From contig WBMV01009266.1 in the NCBI GenBank assembly GCA_013396655.1, positions 1,072,107 to 1,136,106 of the forward strand: a stretch of 64,000 bases of DNA, written 5' to 3'. Source of the stretch: Campylorhamphus procurvoides. Taxonomy: Eukaryota; Chordata; Aves; Passeriformes; Dendrocolaptidae. Shown here piece after piece: positions 24,805 through 36,214 of the stretch. The notes beneath the pieces were generated by a model, which was not told where the DNA came from, searched no databases, and saw only the letters and a program-made list of their open reading frames with translations. The translations under genes and the position numbers were made by a program. Within the stretch, counting starts at the first letter, position 1, and each line of letters begins with the position of its first letter.

Positions 24805-27800
24805 GTAAAAATAAAAGTTAAGTCATTTTAAAAATCCCTTAAAATCTCTCCAGGGTATTGCAAATCCCTGTAGGCATGGAGACTACATGGCTGTGGATTT
24901 TTCTGTAGAATTCTGCAGACTCTGAAAATGTTTTAGGATGTTGTATGGAGCAGAAGCTTTCCAGCTGTCATCACTGGAATATTGTTACCCAATTATAGTT
25001 TTGTTTCATGGCACCTTTAATATTTTCCATTCACTTTATAATTTTCTCTTAACTTTTATTAAGCTAATCATAGGATTGCAGTTGCCAGCCTGATGGACTT
25101 GGAGAAGCAGTTGTTAAGTAAAGGGAGCTTGTCCCTTGAGAGATTTTCTCAGTCATATAACAATTCTAATAACAATGATATGGGGAGAGGAAGAAAACAA
25201 CAATTTAGGCAATAGAAAATAGTGTTCATTATGTTAATTTACTCTAAAGTATTTACACAGTGTTATTTGGCACTAAGAAACGAAATTCAGTCTATCCCTT
25301 TCATATGTGAACATGGTAACATCATGTTAAGTGTTCAGAGTTCCATTTAGGCCCAGTAGGGAAACAGAGTAATGTTTCAATCCTTTTTCACATAAAATAT
25401 CCATTCAAAACCTTGCATGTTGCAACTAAAAATATGTGGCTTTTTTTTTTCTTTTTCCCATGGAACAAACCCATTTGGCTCTTTACTTACTGTGCACACT
25501 GCAGGAAAATATTGTTTGTTATGGCTGTCTGTATTGACTCAAGAGAGTCTCAGGGCTAGAAGAAGGTACAAGGAGGAAGATAAGGCAAGTTAAAATTGAG
25601 GTGAGGTTTTGACCGAGGTTAAAACAAGGAGTGTGGGAGCGCTTTAGTGGTAGTAGTTTGGCCTCTGACTGATCAGTACTTTTCTATCTCTTATCCAATC
25701 CTCACTGGGAGAGATTCTTCTCTGCAAGAAATCACCAGCATCCAAGTTCCCTAGATGATTTCTGGATAACTCAGATTTTCTTCTAGGACTGTCATAGAAG
25801 GAATAGGGAAGTGAGAGTCCACTGTTTTTTTTAACCTATTTGAAGCAACCACGTTTGTCCCCTATATAGGTGCTGACATGCCATGTAAAGGCTCAACAGT
25901 GTGAGGGTGTAAACCACCCCTTGGAGTAAAGGGACTCTCCTCAAAGCAGGGGAGTTGCACAAGGCGTTTTGTACCAGATGTGCAATGCACCAGGTTGAAT
26001 GTGTGAGTTACACGACAGTCATCTGTAGTGAGTAAATCTCACTGAAAGCTGAGTCCACACACCTGGTTAGTGAACACAGGTTTGCGACAGGCCTGATCTC
26101 ACCTCCTTCTTCTGATGCTCCCAGTAGTGCGACTTTCCAGAATTTCAGGCTTCAAGGTGGTGTTCTGTTTGCATAAGGAGCCAGAGGACAGTGGAGGTGA
26201 TGAACATGTAAATCTCACCCTGACATAGTGCTGGATCCATTCCACACTGCTAGACTGGTATTTTGGCACCAGTGCTACCTTGGAAGAGCATCTGTGGCTG
26301 ATAGCCCTGCCCCGTAGTCCTTCAGTTTCTCAAACAGATGTACAATGCTGGAGGAGCAAGGTCTAAATCTTTCATCCAAATTCCAGGCAGGCTTTTTTTT
26401 CTTTTTAAAAAAAGGCAAAAAAGGTGGCTTTTCTCCATCTCTCTGCTCCTCTCTATCTGTTTCCAAGCACAAACTGAGCAGAATCCTAATTCTATTGAAA
26501 TCAGCAGGAGTCAATTGTGCTCCCATTGGCTGCACTAGGAAAAGTCCTTGGTACATAATACATACCTCCTTTTTCTATTGTCCTTAGAATTTAGAGGTGA
26601 GGAATACAAATACTGAAATGTAGCATAATGCAGGGAAAAAGAGGAATATGCGCACTTAACAAACTAAAACAAATATTTGACTACTAAAAAACCCTACTAA
26701 ACAAGACTTTCTGTACCTGCATCTGCTCATTCCCTCTCTACCCAGGAGAGGATGGGGGAAGAGAAATGCATTTGACTGCATGAGGCTGCTGAATTTCTTG
26801 AAAGTGAGTCAACAGTCTCGGCCCCAAAGTCACTGCCTGCCCTTCAAAGAGTTCACACGCCCCTGATGAGGAAAATGGCAATGCAGAAAGGCAAGGCAGA
26901 GAAACTTCTTAATGTGTGGTTTTCTCTGCCAAAACTTCAATGCTGAAGGAAATCAAGTAAGCATGAGCAACTCAACCCCTATTTTCTTTACAATTGGACC
27001 ATTTTACACATATACTTGCTAGTGTGACAGCATATGTGTACACATGAGCTTTTTCTGTAATTGACATCACAGGCTTAAGCAATGATTCCTCACATAGTTT
27101 CAGTTATGTTTTCCACTGAAAGTCTTCCATTTAAAAAATCTTTCTTAGAATCCAAAGCAGAGAATGTTGGGATATCTCATCTCTTTAATGCCATGTCCAT
27201 TCTTGAACTTATTTTTTTTTATGGTAGGCTTTCTGGTGTGTTGTTTGTTGGGTTTTTTGGTTGGTTGGTTATTATTTTTTTTTAGTAGAACATTACCACT
27301 GAAGTTATTTTCAGAACATCGTATGGATTTTTCATTGAAACATCTGTGTTAACTTTTATCATCCTTGCTCTGCTTTGTAATTTTGGAAACAGATATAAAG
27401 AATGAGCAACCCAGAGCACAGTAATATAGTGGGAAGCATCCTTCATAAGTCAATTGAGGAATTTAATAATCTCTTTAGAAATAAGCTCTGCAGCTATGAG
27501 AAAAATGTGTGGGTTAAAGGCCTTCCAATTAAGAAAGGTTTCTCTGTGGATTTATAGGCTGGTGGTTAGCTCTTCCTGTTCGTGTTTCCATGGCAACTGT
27601 CAGGTAGATTTTCTGCTACTTGCTAGGAAGTTGGAAATGTTGAGTCTGGTTGAGCCTTTCAATTCACTGAAGCTTAAATGAAATTCTTTGCAAGGAACTG
27701 GCATTTAGCCTGGGTCATTTATTCATATCTAGAAGAGAAATCAATTATAGTAATCAAATGTGCAAAAAAATTTTTTTTATTGGAATTATTTTGGGCACAC

Positions 27801-28655
27801 AATTTTTTATTATTATTGTGCCACAATCTATTTTTAATGCTAGGGTAGGAAAGGTTTGAAATGCTGCAGCTGGCCTCTTTGCTGCCGATGGCTTATGGCT
27901 TTAATTACAGCCCAAGACACACACAGGCACATCTCTCTCTGGTCTGCTTTTACAAGCTATAATCACTCCTGGTGATATTCATGATACCAGCTCAAATCCT
28001 GTAGACTCATTAGAGCTGAGGCACCTGTATTGTGAGAAACACAGCTTACCGCCTTTTCTCCTTTCAATTTTCTTGTCTTGTTGATCTGTTTGAATTAGGC
28101 TTGAGGAAAGTAAATAATTTGTGTGCTGTTATTCAAACTTTCTGAGCGCATCGTGGTTTAATTCCACATCAGCATCCCTGTGTGTTTGCACACTTCTTTG
28201 TGCTCCTTCTATTTTCCATCCTACACTGACTGCTACTTGACAGCTCCATGCAGGCTCCATCCCTGTAATTCTCTACCATCAGACACGTGGGTGTGCTCGG
28301 TGTGTACCTATAGTTTCAGCCTTTCTGTGCTGCATAATCCGCCCCACCTAACGAGCTGTGTCCTGCAGGCTTTATGTAAATAATATCATGCAGACTTCAT
28401 TGACTTTCGTTGCAAGAATAAAGCCAGCAGGGCTTGGCCCAAAGATCACAGATTATCTAAATAGAGGAAGGATGGTCTTCTGGGCAGAGAAGTAAGTTAA
28501 GGGCTTGGGAAACCTGGGGGCTTGCTTCCCTTCTCTTCTCCTGGCTTGCAGGGGAAAGGGACATTCATGCAGTGGCGGATCCTAAACTCCATGAAGTCCT
28601 CTCACACTGGAGCTAATGGAGATGTGACAATTTATGCTGGTTAAGAATCTGCTCC
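24805..28655. other. Unique AT-rich non-coding sequence
   Basis: No family-level repeat is recognised. Poly-T tracts lie at 25441-25452 and 27210-27220, and a T/G-biased tract at 27232-27285. The block 27840-28030 is non-repetitive with mixed composition, a candidate conserved element on appearance only. Open frames at 26275-26587 occur on both strands around an A/T run and are not gene-like. Confidence 0.45.
27232..27285 (+). repeat. T/G-biased low-complexity tract
   Basis: TTGTTTGTTGGG followed by GGTTGGTTGGTT and a T run. It contains almost no A or C on this strand. Confidence 0.75.
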
Positions 28656-28780
28656 ATTACCTGAGCCTCACCCCAGCTGTATAATAAAAATAATAGCAGT
28701 GCCCTACCTCAGAGAGGTGTTGTGAGGATAAATAGTTAGATGGGAAAGTGTTATGATACTATGATAATGAAGACCAGAAA
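28656..28780 (+). mobile_element. Ancient MIR-like SINE fragment
   Basis: It matches the second half of MIR in sense orientation: 'TTACCTGAGCCTCACCCCAGCTG', an 'AATAAAAATAATAGCAG' stretch, 'CCTACCTCAGAGAGGTGTTGTG' and 'AGGATAAATAGTTAGATG'. The MIR counterparts are CCTCAGTTTCC, GATAATAGTACCTACCTCATAGGG and TTGTGAGGATTAAATGAG. The tail resembles the amniote-wide MIR variant more than the mammal-specific ones. This is the clearest of the MIR relics here. Confidence 0.75.
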
Positions 28781-30234
28781 AATACCTGCAATAGACAGAA
28801 ATCAGCATAACTGATCTGGCATTTACTTTTATTCTTTTAGTCCTTCTGCCACAGAGAGACAGTAATAGCTTGACAAAGAAAAACTGATGCCTAGCCTCTA
28901 CTGCTCCTGCTGCTTTGCTCTCCTTGCTCTGCATTCTTGCCTTTGTTCTTTCTTTCTTAAGATATAACCTAACTTTCCTTAAAAGCTTTTAAGAACCAGT
29001 TAGCCAATATTTCATTTCATTTTCACCCTCACTTTGTCCCAGTGTATTTCTTTTACTTTTTTTTTTGTGTAGTTCTGCTTATCTTCATTTCTACATATTA
29101 AACCCAAAAGCTGCACACAAAAATAATCCAAACAGACTTAGCTAACTTAAAGACAGCATTAGTTCCTCTGACATTGATAAATCAGCCAAAACCAAGTTTC
29201 AGTGCTGTAAATTTTAGCAGTCACTTCCAGGCCATCTAGGAGAAAGAGAACCGATTTGGATCCAAGTTATTAAAGGTATACTCAGGCTGTAGATTTTGTA
29301 TATAAAACTCAATTGGTTGCTAGTTGTGTATGTCATGAAATTTCCAGTTTTCATGATGGACCTTTTGTCTCTAGGCAGACTTGGCATCCCAGGTGAATCT
29401 CACAGGACTTATTTTGCTATATTTTTTAGTGTAAAGTGCCTTGAAAAATAATTCTAATTCTTCAGAGTGGATGTTTTCTTTCCCGTTGGGTCACAAAGAG
29501 CCATCCTGAGCCTTTCTATGTGTTTCCAGGGAAGGTTCCATCCCTCTGAGCACTGGTGTGAATTTTTGGGTTGACATCAGTACACACATACCCCCCCCGG
29601 ATGCTGGATGGACTCACAGATGCACGGGTGGCAGGAGACGCCTCCGTAACATCCACTGCACAAGGAAACAGCTCCATTGCTGAATGGGTGTCTGGTTCTT
29701 ATGGCCAGGAGAGTGTTTTGATAAATCACTCTGACCTTCTGCATTTATCAGGGGTGTACACCTCACCAACATATAGAGCTGAGCCTTGTTCATTAATCAG
29801 ATTTTAAATCACCTCAGTCTTCAAGAGACCAAGCTGGTCTGCATCGCAGACAGGTGAGAGAATACCAAGGTAGTGCCAGTGCCACCAGCGCTGTACAGAC
29901 AGTTCTCTGAGGTCTGTTTTCATTCTCTGAGGTCTGTTTTCATTCTCTGAGTTATGGCATCAGCTTAAACCAGAAGAGAGTGGAGAATCTATGCCTTTCA
30001 GAAGACTGGCAATGCAGCTGTACCACCTTGGGTGTCCCAGGGCTCACACACTACTCCTTTCCTCCAGTAAACACCTGGAACAGGCAGGGTTGGTCTTTCA
30101 TTGCCACTACAGAAGATGGTGGTGTAAGCATGATTTTGGAAAGATTTGAAAATGTCCTCTTGTGCTGTTAAAGAAGCAGAAGACAGGAGTGCTTTACTAT
30201 GGTTGGGAAATTTTAATGCATGGTTGGATTACAG
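28781..30234. other. Unique non-coding sequence with one short tandem repeat
   Basis: No repeat family is recognised. It contains a C8 run near 29590 and the 20-bp tandem repeat at 29903-29950. Confidence 0.45.
29903..29950. repeat. 20-bp tandem repeat, 2.4 copies
   Basis: The unit TTCTCTGAGGTCTGTTTTCA is repeated exactly at 29903-29922 and 29923-29942, with a partial third copy to 29950. Confidence 0.92.
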
Positions 30235-30567
30235 TTCCAAGAGGCTTCTAGGTGAGGGGAAGTAGAGGGGCAGGTGTTGATCTCACTCTGGTGATTGGTG
30301 GCAGAAACTGAGGGAACAGCATGAAAGTTCAGTCAGGAGAGATTTAAGCTGGGTATTAGGAAAAGGTTCTTCATCCAAGGCTAATTGGGCACTGGAACTC
30401 ACAGAGCAGTGGACATGACACCAAGCCTGACAGGTTTCAAAAAGCATTTGGACAACTCTCTCAGGCGCACGGTGACATTTTTGGGGATGGTCCTGTGTAG
30501 GGCCAGGAGTTGGACTTGAAGATCCTTGTAGGTCCTTTCCAACTGAGGATATTCTATGATTCTGTGA
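30235..30567 (+). mobile_element. CR1 LINE fragment, sense, same subfamily as 24309
   Basis: Contains 'GGGGCAGGTGTTGATCTCACT', 'GGTATTAGGAAAAGGTTCTTC', 'ACACCAAGCCTGACAGGTTTC', 'GGAGTTGGACTTGAAGATCC' and a complete terminal repeat ATTCTATG-ATTCTGTG at 30551-30566. The 'GGTTCTTCA' and 'CCAGGAGTTGGACT' blocks are the complement of those at 24309-24550. The 5' boundary is approximate. Confidence 0.9.
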
Positions 30568-31795
30568 AGGCTTGGGTTATAACTTGCTTTTCCCCTGTAT
30601 GTCTTTGCTGTGGCTTCTCAAAAACTGGGTTCGAGCACACACAATAAAAGAAGCCAAGTGCCTACCTAACCTCAGCCTAGCACAGCACATGGGCAAGATA
30701 AGGCTGTGGAATAACCCTTCTTCACTGCTCACTACACATCATCAGTAGAATGAGCTGGTGAGCTGCAGGTGCCAGTGGTGTGCTGGAAATTTCAGTCCAA
30801 GTTGCAACTAAGCAAGGAAAAGGGGAGAATTGAGACTACAAAGGACAACAAATTTAGGGTGGTTATCTTTGCTGACAGCTGTGTATAAAGTAACTTTTTT
30901 TTAATCATGTCTATGAATACATGCTGAACATATGAATATCTGACTCCAAAGTAGGCCTGTGTGTGAACTGTGAGTGTCAAAATGGCAAAGGGCTGGGAAG
31001 CACCGACGCTTGTTACACAAAACCCGGAGCTGTACATTCCTTCACTGCTGTATACAGCCACATCTGTTTCAAATGTAAAGGCTGCTGTTTCAGGTGACCT
31101 TATATACTTTCAAGCACTAGAGTATGTTAGCAAGCATGTTTTGGAAAGGTTAAAAAAGATGTCGTCTCTTTTTTCAGAAGCTATTAGTTGGATACAAGCC
31201 GAGATTTTCAGCCACGTGGTGTTATTGTAGGAAATACGAGGATCACTACAGATTCAGTAATGGCTTGTTCTTCCTGGCACTAAAGAATTGTGGCATCTAA
31301 TTAATGACTATACTCCTCCATCACAATCCCAATACAGTTTTATATTTCCATTTGTGCTGGCACTCACAGGATTATCTATACACAATTACATGGTGGGTTT
31401 TGCTGCAAGGCAAGAATCAGTCTTACCAAGTCACTGTCTTTCCTTCTAAGCAAAGCAGCAGAATGAAGAAATGAAAATGATGGGTTTTTTTAGGTGTCTA
31501 GACAACTTTGAGGAATGAAGAGTGCTAGCAAAAAACAGGACCTATTTGTTCATCTCTGCCTAATGGTTTGTCCAACTACTGGGGAGAGCCTTAACTTGTT
31601 ATGGGAGGGGATGGTGATAACAACTTTAATTTGGGCTGATTGTGAGGCAAACCCTGTCAGAAGGGGACACGTTGAGTGCTTGTACACAGAATAAAGCAAA
31701 CAACAAACAGGCTGTAGATGTGGGTGCAAACACTGCTGGCATAACTGGGACAATGTAGAACCGGAGTCCTCGCTGAGTGCCTTACACCCACATTG
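30568..31795. other. Unique non-coding sequence
   Basis: No repeat family or exon is recognised. Opposing open frames at 30792-31230 overlap and resemble no protein. Confidence 0.45.
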
Positions 31796-31922
31796 AATCA
31801 TAGAACCAGTAAGGTTGGAAAAGACCTCTAAGATCATCAAGTCCAACAGTTAATCAAGTACTGTCAGGTCCAGCACTAAACCATGTTCCTAAGTACCACA
31901 CTGGCATATTTTTTGAACTCTC
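31796..31922 (-). mobile_element. CR1 LINE 3' end, third subfamily, reverse orientation
   Basis: It begins AATCATAGAACCAGTAAGG and continues 'GGAAAAGACCTCTAAGATCATC' and 'AAGTACCACACTGGCATATTTTTT'. That matches the CR1 ends that read 'AAAGACCTCTAAGATCATCAAG' rather than the types at 12001 or 24309. About 127 bp remain. Confidence 0.85.
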
Positions 31923-32609
31923 AAGTCCATAATCTGTGACCTGAGTGGAGCTGCTCAGTATTTGCATTGATCCATGCCCAATTTGCTGATTCAGCTCATA
32001 GTCTTTCCTTTTTCAATTATTACTTCTCAACTGATCAAAATTGTCCCTTTCCAGAACAATAACTTTTTCTAGAATTACCTTTCAATTCTCCTGCTACTTC
32101 CAGTAGTATATATACAAAATAACTTCATGGTGACCAGAGCAACCATAAAAATTTGCATCTGCTGTCATTGATGTTTGGCTCAAGAGCTTCACAGCATGGA
32201 CACTTCTAAAGGTGTTTGTGGGGATGGATAAAGTTTGAGGTACACTCTGTATTCTCTATATGGATATACTCACTTTCCCAAACCAAAGAACAGTGTTTGA
32301 GTTTTTAACCCCCATTAAATTCTGCAGAGTATTGAAACTGAAGGGCTATATTTTTTTTCTTATTTCTGGGTATGGGATCAGCCTACTTCCTTTCCAGCTC
32401 TTCTATTTTACATCAGCAGACACAAGCCAGTGTCATGTAACCCTGGATCTGTGGGAGAACAAGAATGTACAGATCATAAAAATCACACAGTTCCTTATAT
32501 TCCACCCTTTCAAATATTAGCAAAAGCACACCAGCAAGATCTTTTTATATTGGATGTTTTAAATCTGAGACACAAATTTTTTTGAAAATGTTTCAGCCAC
32601 TATTGATAG

Positions 32610-32628
32610 TTATTATTATTATTATTTT
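32610..32628. repeat. TTA microsatellite
   Basis: Six uninterrupted TTA/TAT units within an AT-rich surround. Confidence 0.85.
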
Positions 32629-33530
32629 TACAAAAAAAGGCCAAAAAAAGCAGCTAGTCTTAATTGTTTCTATGGTAACTAACACATCTGCCAGGATATT
32701 TTGCAGTGGGAAAAGAGTGTGAATTCTGTGAACATTTCCTGTTGTCTTTCCATGGAAAGACTTCAAGCAGGGCTCCTTAGTGGCAACTTTACAAACTCAA
32801 CTAGAAGGCAGTGTGAAATTGAAAGGCAAGCAGTGTGAAATGAACGGAAAGCAGCACTCTGGATTAAATGAACAAGCAGAAAGAGAAGGATTGGCCAGTA
32901 GAACTCATTGTCTTGTTAGAAACAAAGAAACTTTTTTGTAAAGTTTAAAGTGTTGAGCACTTTATGTAGATGGCAACACTCACTTGGTAAGAATTCAAAT
33001 ATTTATATTTTCCACAGAGTCAATAAAATTACCCTTTAGGGTTCAGGGCAACTCATTAATATGGAACGAAGAAAGGGAGCAAAGGAAGGAGGTCAGGTTC
33101 TGTAGGGTCCCCATCACGTGAATGTGGCCTTACAGAGGGTGGGTGAGAAATGCGCTTTTTTTGGATGTTTGCCCACTCCACATCCTACAACATAAAAAAT
33201 AAACAGAATATTTCCCAACCTTTATCTCCCATTGTCAAAAAGATGACCTGCACCTTCTTTCTCACCCTTCCTGCTACCCGTATTTTTGTTTCATTCTGAA
33301 AGAATTTGATGCACTGCTCCTCTATTTATAGCTCAAACAATTCAGCTGCAAAGCGGGTGGTTTCATTGAAAGATAAACAAACTTCTAACAAAACCCCACT
33401 GATTCGTAAATGACCAACTCTGCTGACACTGCAGGCTGCAGGGGACTCAAACTACCCTGGGAAGTTGGCCATTTACTGTACTACAGAGTAAGAGCCCCTG
33501 TGGTTTCCTTGGCCAGGAAACAGTTGGTGG

Positions 33531-33590
33531 GTTTTTTCTTTTCTGTTTTTTTCTTTTATTTTTTTTCCTTTTTTGCCTTACTTTTTTTCC
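33531..33590 (+). repeat. Pyrimidine-rich (T/C) tract
   Basis: About 60 nt that are almost entirely T with scattered C, followed at once by an A run. Confidence 0.8.
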
Positions 33591-35018
33591 TTACCAAAAA
33601 AAATCAATTTCTGCATTGTTTTGTAAAAGGAACAAAATTTAAGATTTTGTTGCTGTTTTAATGCAATATATAAAACACCATGACTTCCATTCCATCCTTT
33701 GTCTGACACACTTATCGATTTCAAATTGTTTGGGGGCACATTGTTAGCATCTTTTCTCCTTTTAAAATGTACTTCTGAATGTAATGGTTTATTCCCTCAT
33801 GTTCAGGACTTTTGACCTTTGCACTGGGACTTCTCGTCTTGATCTTGTTCTTGTTGATGCCTCTCTTTCCCTGAATTAAAGCAAGTTTCTATTCCATTGA
33901 CACTTTTATTCCATACAAAAGAGTTGGTGCGACATGATATTGCATTCCGTCTCCTTTCAAACTCAGTGGATTTCTGGGTGACAAATGAAATTGTTTGTCT
34001 AATTTCAAAGGTAAAACACACTTTTGTCAAACACCACAGTTGCATTTTGTTTAGTCTTCTGTTATGGAAATGGTCTTCTAATATCGATGAAATGTAGCCT
34101 CTGCATCCCTTAGAGAAACCAAGGAGGAGAAGAGATAACTACACGTGTATGCAGCGTTTCTAAGCATCAAGACTTCTTTGAAGGCAGATATGCATGTTAT
34201 CTTGACACTTCCTCACTCTCTGAGTGGATTCCCTTCCTTTTTTTAGAGCCACACAAATTAATCACAGTCATTTGAGCTGAAGGCACAATTGATTCACCCA
34301 GCAAAGACTTTTTTCACCCACTTCCTGCACCTGAGTTTGCTTCATTGTAGGGATGACTCAGGCTGTCGTATTGTCAAGAGAAAAGTGTCCTTCCTGTGTT
34401 CTTTGACACAAGGAAAAGGGAAAAAAAAAGCAGAATCAAGGATTAGATAGGAAATTTGGGCAAGCAAGGATCAGGCCTTTTTCAGGTAAGGAATTACACC
34501 TGTTAGTGAGTTCAGTTAGCTCAGTGACCTGCTATTATCTGCCTCCTCCTCCTCCCAGGCTATATCCACATGGGAACAACTCTGGCCCTCATTCCAGTGT
34601 CCCACAGCCACATGGACCACATGCCAAACCTTGCCACATCCACAGCCTTCCTAGTCTGGGTGTCATCTGAGGAAAATGTGGTATATCTGTGGCCTTAGGA
34701 TTTATTATTCAGTTGTCTGAGAGAAGTTCAGGATATTCAGAGGGGTTTTCAGTCCTGAATGTTTGAAATAGTGAAACAAACATGTAAGAGTCCATCAGAG
34801 AGTGTTTCTATAAAATGACCCGAGGGGTACCTGTTGTACAACTTGGATATGCCATAAGGTGTAAGCCTGCTAAAGGAGCATTGCAGGGAGAGGGCAAAAT
34901 AAGGTGTGATTTCATCCATATTTCCTACATCTTTGGAAAGACCTGTCATCTGAATTATATCCCAGTGTCTCCTGAGAGGGAGGTGGCTGCTTCTCACCAA
35001 AGGGGGGAAATGAATGAA

Positions 35019-35198
35019 TCTCAGCATCAGGCAAAACTTTTAATTTAGGGTGACCAGAAAAGTCATGAAATCTCTATCCTTGGAGATATTCCAAAGGCAT
35101 CTGGATGTTGTCTCAGGCAGCAAGGCAGGTGACCCTCCTTGAGCAACAGGGGTGGACTAGATGTCCTCCAGAAGTCCCTTCCACCCTCAGTTCTAGGA
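35019..35198 (+). mobile_element. CR1 LINE fragment, sense orientation, degraded
   Basis: The blocks 'CTATCCTTGGAGATATTCCAAA', 'CATCTGGATGTTGTCTCAGGCA', 'CTTGAGCAACAGGGGTGGACTA' and 'GATGTCCTCCAGAAGTCCCTT' match a CR1 type that normally reads 'CCTTGGAGATATTCAAAA...GACCTCCAGAGGTCCCTTCC'. The terminal repeat is lost beyond 'TTCTAGGA'. The 5' boundary is uncertain by tens of bases. Confidence 0.82.
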
Positions 35199-36122
35199 CT
35201 GGATGCGGAATGATTGGGAGACCAAGACCAGTAATGCGGGTGAAAAATTGCTCTACCAACCTTCGCATATTTCTTGTTTTGTCATTTCCTGTTGAACAGT
35301 TTTGAAGGGGAAAAAAAAATTAAAAAACAAAGGTGAAGGAATGACTTGAACATAGTATTTTTAGCGCATTTTTTATGTGCTACTTGTTAACGAGGGCATA
35401 TCTCAGACAAAAAGTGTGATTTTAGAACCTTCTTTGACTGTGTGGGAGAAGTGCTGAAATCCATCTCTGGACCTAGACGTACTACAGTTGACTCTATTTA
35501 GGAGAATTCCCAAAAAAAAAGGAAGGGAACTGGTAAAAGTACTTTAATTGAATTTTTTTTCTTTTTAATTTTTTTAAAAACTCTGAAGTTTATGTATTTT
35601 GTTAAAAATGGCTAATACAAATTTGAATTTTTAAAATAAAAATTTGGTATTTAAAATAAAAATACAACAGTGTCAACAACTAAAAAAATCCCAATTTTAA
35701 AAAATCTGTTAAATAAGACTGTCAATTAAGCTTGCTTAAATTTTTGGCCAAGTTATCAATTCTTCTACTCTACAACTTTTCCTGCAGTTGACTTCAAAGT
35801 GTGTCAGCTGGTTTGTTTTACATGTCTTTTAAACTATACATTTGTGTTAAAAAACTAACAGGACAGACTGAAAGAGGGGAATTGTCTTTAAATGACTAGG
35901 TTTCATATTTAACATCCCACTGTGTGCATGACAGAACCACAGAAACCAGCAACGTCAAAGATATTAGATCATCCACTCTTTCTTTTTTAAAATGCAGAAT
36001 TCTATGTGCTTTGATATCAAATCAAAAGAAACCAAAATGGAACTGTATGTAAAAAATTAAGGCAAATGTTCCTGGCCTTAGAATACAAGTTACTTTACTA
36101 CTTTATATTTCATGTCTCTAAG
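35199..36122. other. Very AT-rich unique sequence
   Basis: The part from about 35540 to 35710 is almost all A and T, with AAATTT-type words and no clear period. No element is recognised. Confidence 0.45.
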
Positions 36123-36214
36123 GGAGGATTTTCTGAAAATACAAATGGGAGTTGGGTGCCTGAGCTGATGAAAATCGGACACCTGACTCTCATTTGTGCC
36201 TTTGAAAATCTTCC
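36123..36214. repeat. Long imperfect hairpin, MITE-like element
   Basis: The left arm at 36123-36164 and right arm at 36176-36214 are reverse complements with a few mismatches and gaps around an 11-nt loop. For example, ACAAATGGGAGTTGGGTG pairs with the complement of CACCTGACTCTCATTTGT, and GGAGGATTTTC pairs with GAAAATCTTCC. I recall similar 'GGGAGTTGGGTGCC...TTTGAAAATC' palindromes scattered in bird and turtle genomes, but cannot name the family. The 60-codon open frame here is incidental. Confidence 0.65.

Larger units (their letters stand above)
31923..35018. other. Unique AT-rich non-coding sequence
   Basis: Contains a short TTA microsatellite at 32610-32628, an imperfect about 22-bp tandem at 32808-32853 and a long T-rich pyrimidine tract at 33531-33590. 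The block 33800-34100 carries small open frames on both strands and matches no gene. Confidence 0.45.
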
